Assembly (NCBI GenBank): GCA_021810735.1
Contig: JAJZIF010000184.1
Span: 1 to 7,384 of the forward strand
From: Acidobacteriota bacterium
GTDB lineage: Bacteria > Acidobacteriota > Terriglobia > Terriglobales > Acidobacteriaceae
Length of the DNA: 7,384 bases
Reading direction: 5' to 3'
The position numbers were made by a program, and so were the translations under genes. This document shows positions 7,126-7,384 of the stretch, piece after piece. The notes beneath the pieces were generated by a model that worked only from the letters and a program-made list of their open reading frames with translations, was not told the origin of the DNA and searched no databases. Each line of letters starts with the position of its first letter. Position 1 is the first letter of the stretch.

Positions 7126-7150
7126 ATGTTCACAGTTACTTGCTGAACAT
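7126..7150. promoter_or_regulatory. Short inverted repeat ATGTTCA-N11-TGAACAT
   Basis: Two perfect 7-base arms (7126-7132 and 7144-7150) flank an 11-base spacer in the gap between the DUF4239-like remnant and the next start. No T-run follows, so it is a poor terminator. The arm spacing would suit a dimeric regulator binding upstream of the gene starting near 7215. Chance occurrence is possible. Confidence 0.25.
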
Positions 7151-7204
7151 GACGAAAGATGGAATCGCCCCCTAACTCGATGCCTTACACGGTGACAAAG
7201 GATT

Positions 7205-7209
7205 GGAGG
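7205..7209 (+). promoter_or_regulatory. Strong Shine-Dalgarno GGAGG before ATG 7215
   Basis: GGAGG lies 5 bases before the ATG at 7215, the best ribosome site in the window. It marks a real translation start, yet that frame ends at a TAG at 7332. Confidence 0.6.
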
Positions 7210-7214
7210 CGAAT

Positions 7215-7384
7215 ATGAACCTGATATGGAGTGACCCTGTCAACTCCTGCGCAACTGTGGGGTTGTTTTTGTCGTGGTTGTTGCTTTTGCCGTGGTTCGA
7301 GGACAGGGCGAGCAGCAGTCGGGGCAGATTTTAGCGACGATTGATCAGTCTGATATTCGCGGGTCGAAACCGCATAATCTTGAT
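7215..7384 (+). CDS. 5' end of an unidentified, probably exported protein; reading frame uncertain, truncated by window end
   Basis: I do not recognise this gene. The ATG at 7215 has an ideal ribosome site and reads MNLIWSDPVNSC, then a hydrophobic stretch, but it stops at 7332 after 39 residues. Another frame, open from 7235 to the window end, looks more protein-like: LRNCGVVFVVVVAFAVVRGQG, then EQQSGQILATIDQSDIRG and KPHNLD. This resembles a signal peptide followed by a mature secreted protein, but its only early starts are CTG 7247 and GTG 7274, neither with a ribosome site. One extra T in the run at 7266-7270 would join the good start to the good frame. Either the gene is freshly frameshifted, the base run is a sequencing error, or CTG is used. 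The signal-peptide reading is moderately supported; no function can be given. Confidence 0.35.

Overview
This GC-rich bacterial window most resembles an Acidobacteriota (Terriglobia-type) chromosome. The pointers are the hydrogenase-related gene pair, the fused beta-propeller/phosphoesterase, the DUF4239-like remnant, and especially the palindromic intergenic repeats built on TCATTCTGAGCGAAGCGAAGAATC. The taxonomic call is an inference from gene content and repeat type, not from a marker gene. The window opens inside one gene and probably ends inside another.

Layout. (1) Positions 2-2125, plus strand: the 3' end of an operon for a membrane respiratory complex related to group 4 [NiFe] hydrogenases and complex I. 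It holds a HyfG/HycE-like large subunit (a NuoC-like domain fused to a NuoD-like domain, 5' end outside the window) and, 6 bp later, a HyfI/NuoB-like Fe-S subunit. The large subunit has lost the cysteines that hold the Ni-Fe centre, while the small subunit keeps its [4Fe-4S] ligands. The pair therefore looks like an Ehr-type (energy-converting hydrogenase-related) module rather than a working hydrogenase. (2) Positions 2126-2580: a gene-free stretch between convergent genes, carrying two palindromic repeat elements. The larger one (2237-2417) has nested inverted repeats and looks like a MITE. (3) Positions 2581-3837, minus strand: an M29-family metallo-aminopeptidase with all expected metal ligands. 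(4) Positions 3838-4052: a divergent intergenic region with a CGCGAA/TTCGCG palindrome just upstream of the next gene. (5) Positions 4053-6872, plus strand: a large secreted protein joining a YncE-like seven-repeat propeller to an alkaline-phosphatase-superfamily phosphoesterase. (6) Positions 6893-7097: a frameshifted C-terminal remnant of a DUF4239-like membrane protein. (7) Positions 7098-7384: a small hairpin, a strong Shine-Dalgarno and the start of an unidentified, probably exported protein whose reading frame is inconsistent with the best start codon.

The hydrogenase-like pair acts together as the peripheral arm of one complex. The aminopeptidase and the phosphoesterase are divergently transcribed and show no clear functional link to it or to each other. 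I see no clear new multi-gene system. The most interesting points are the degenerate active site of the hydrogenase-like subunit, the nested palindromic element, and the broken reading frames after 6872.
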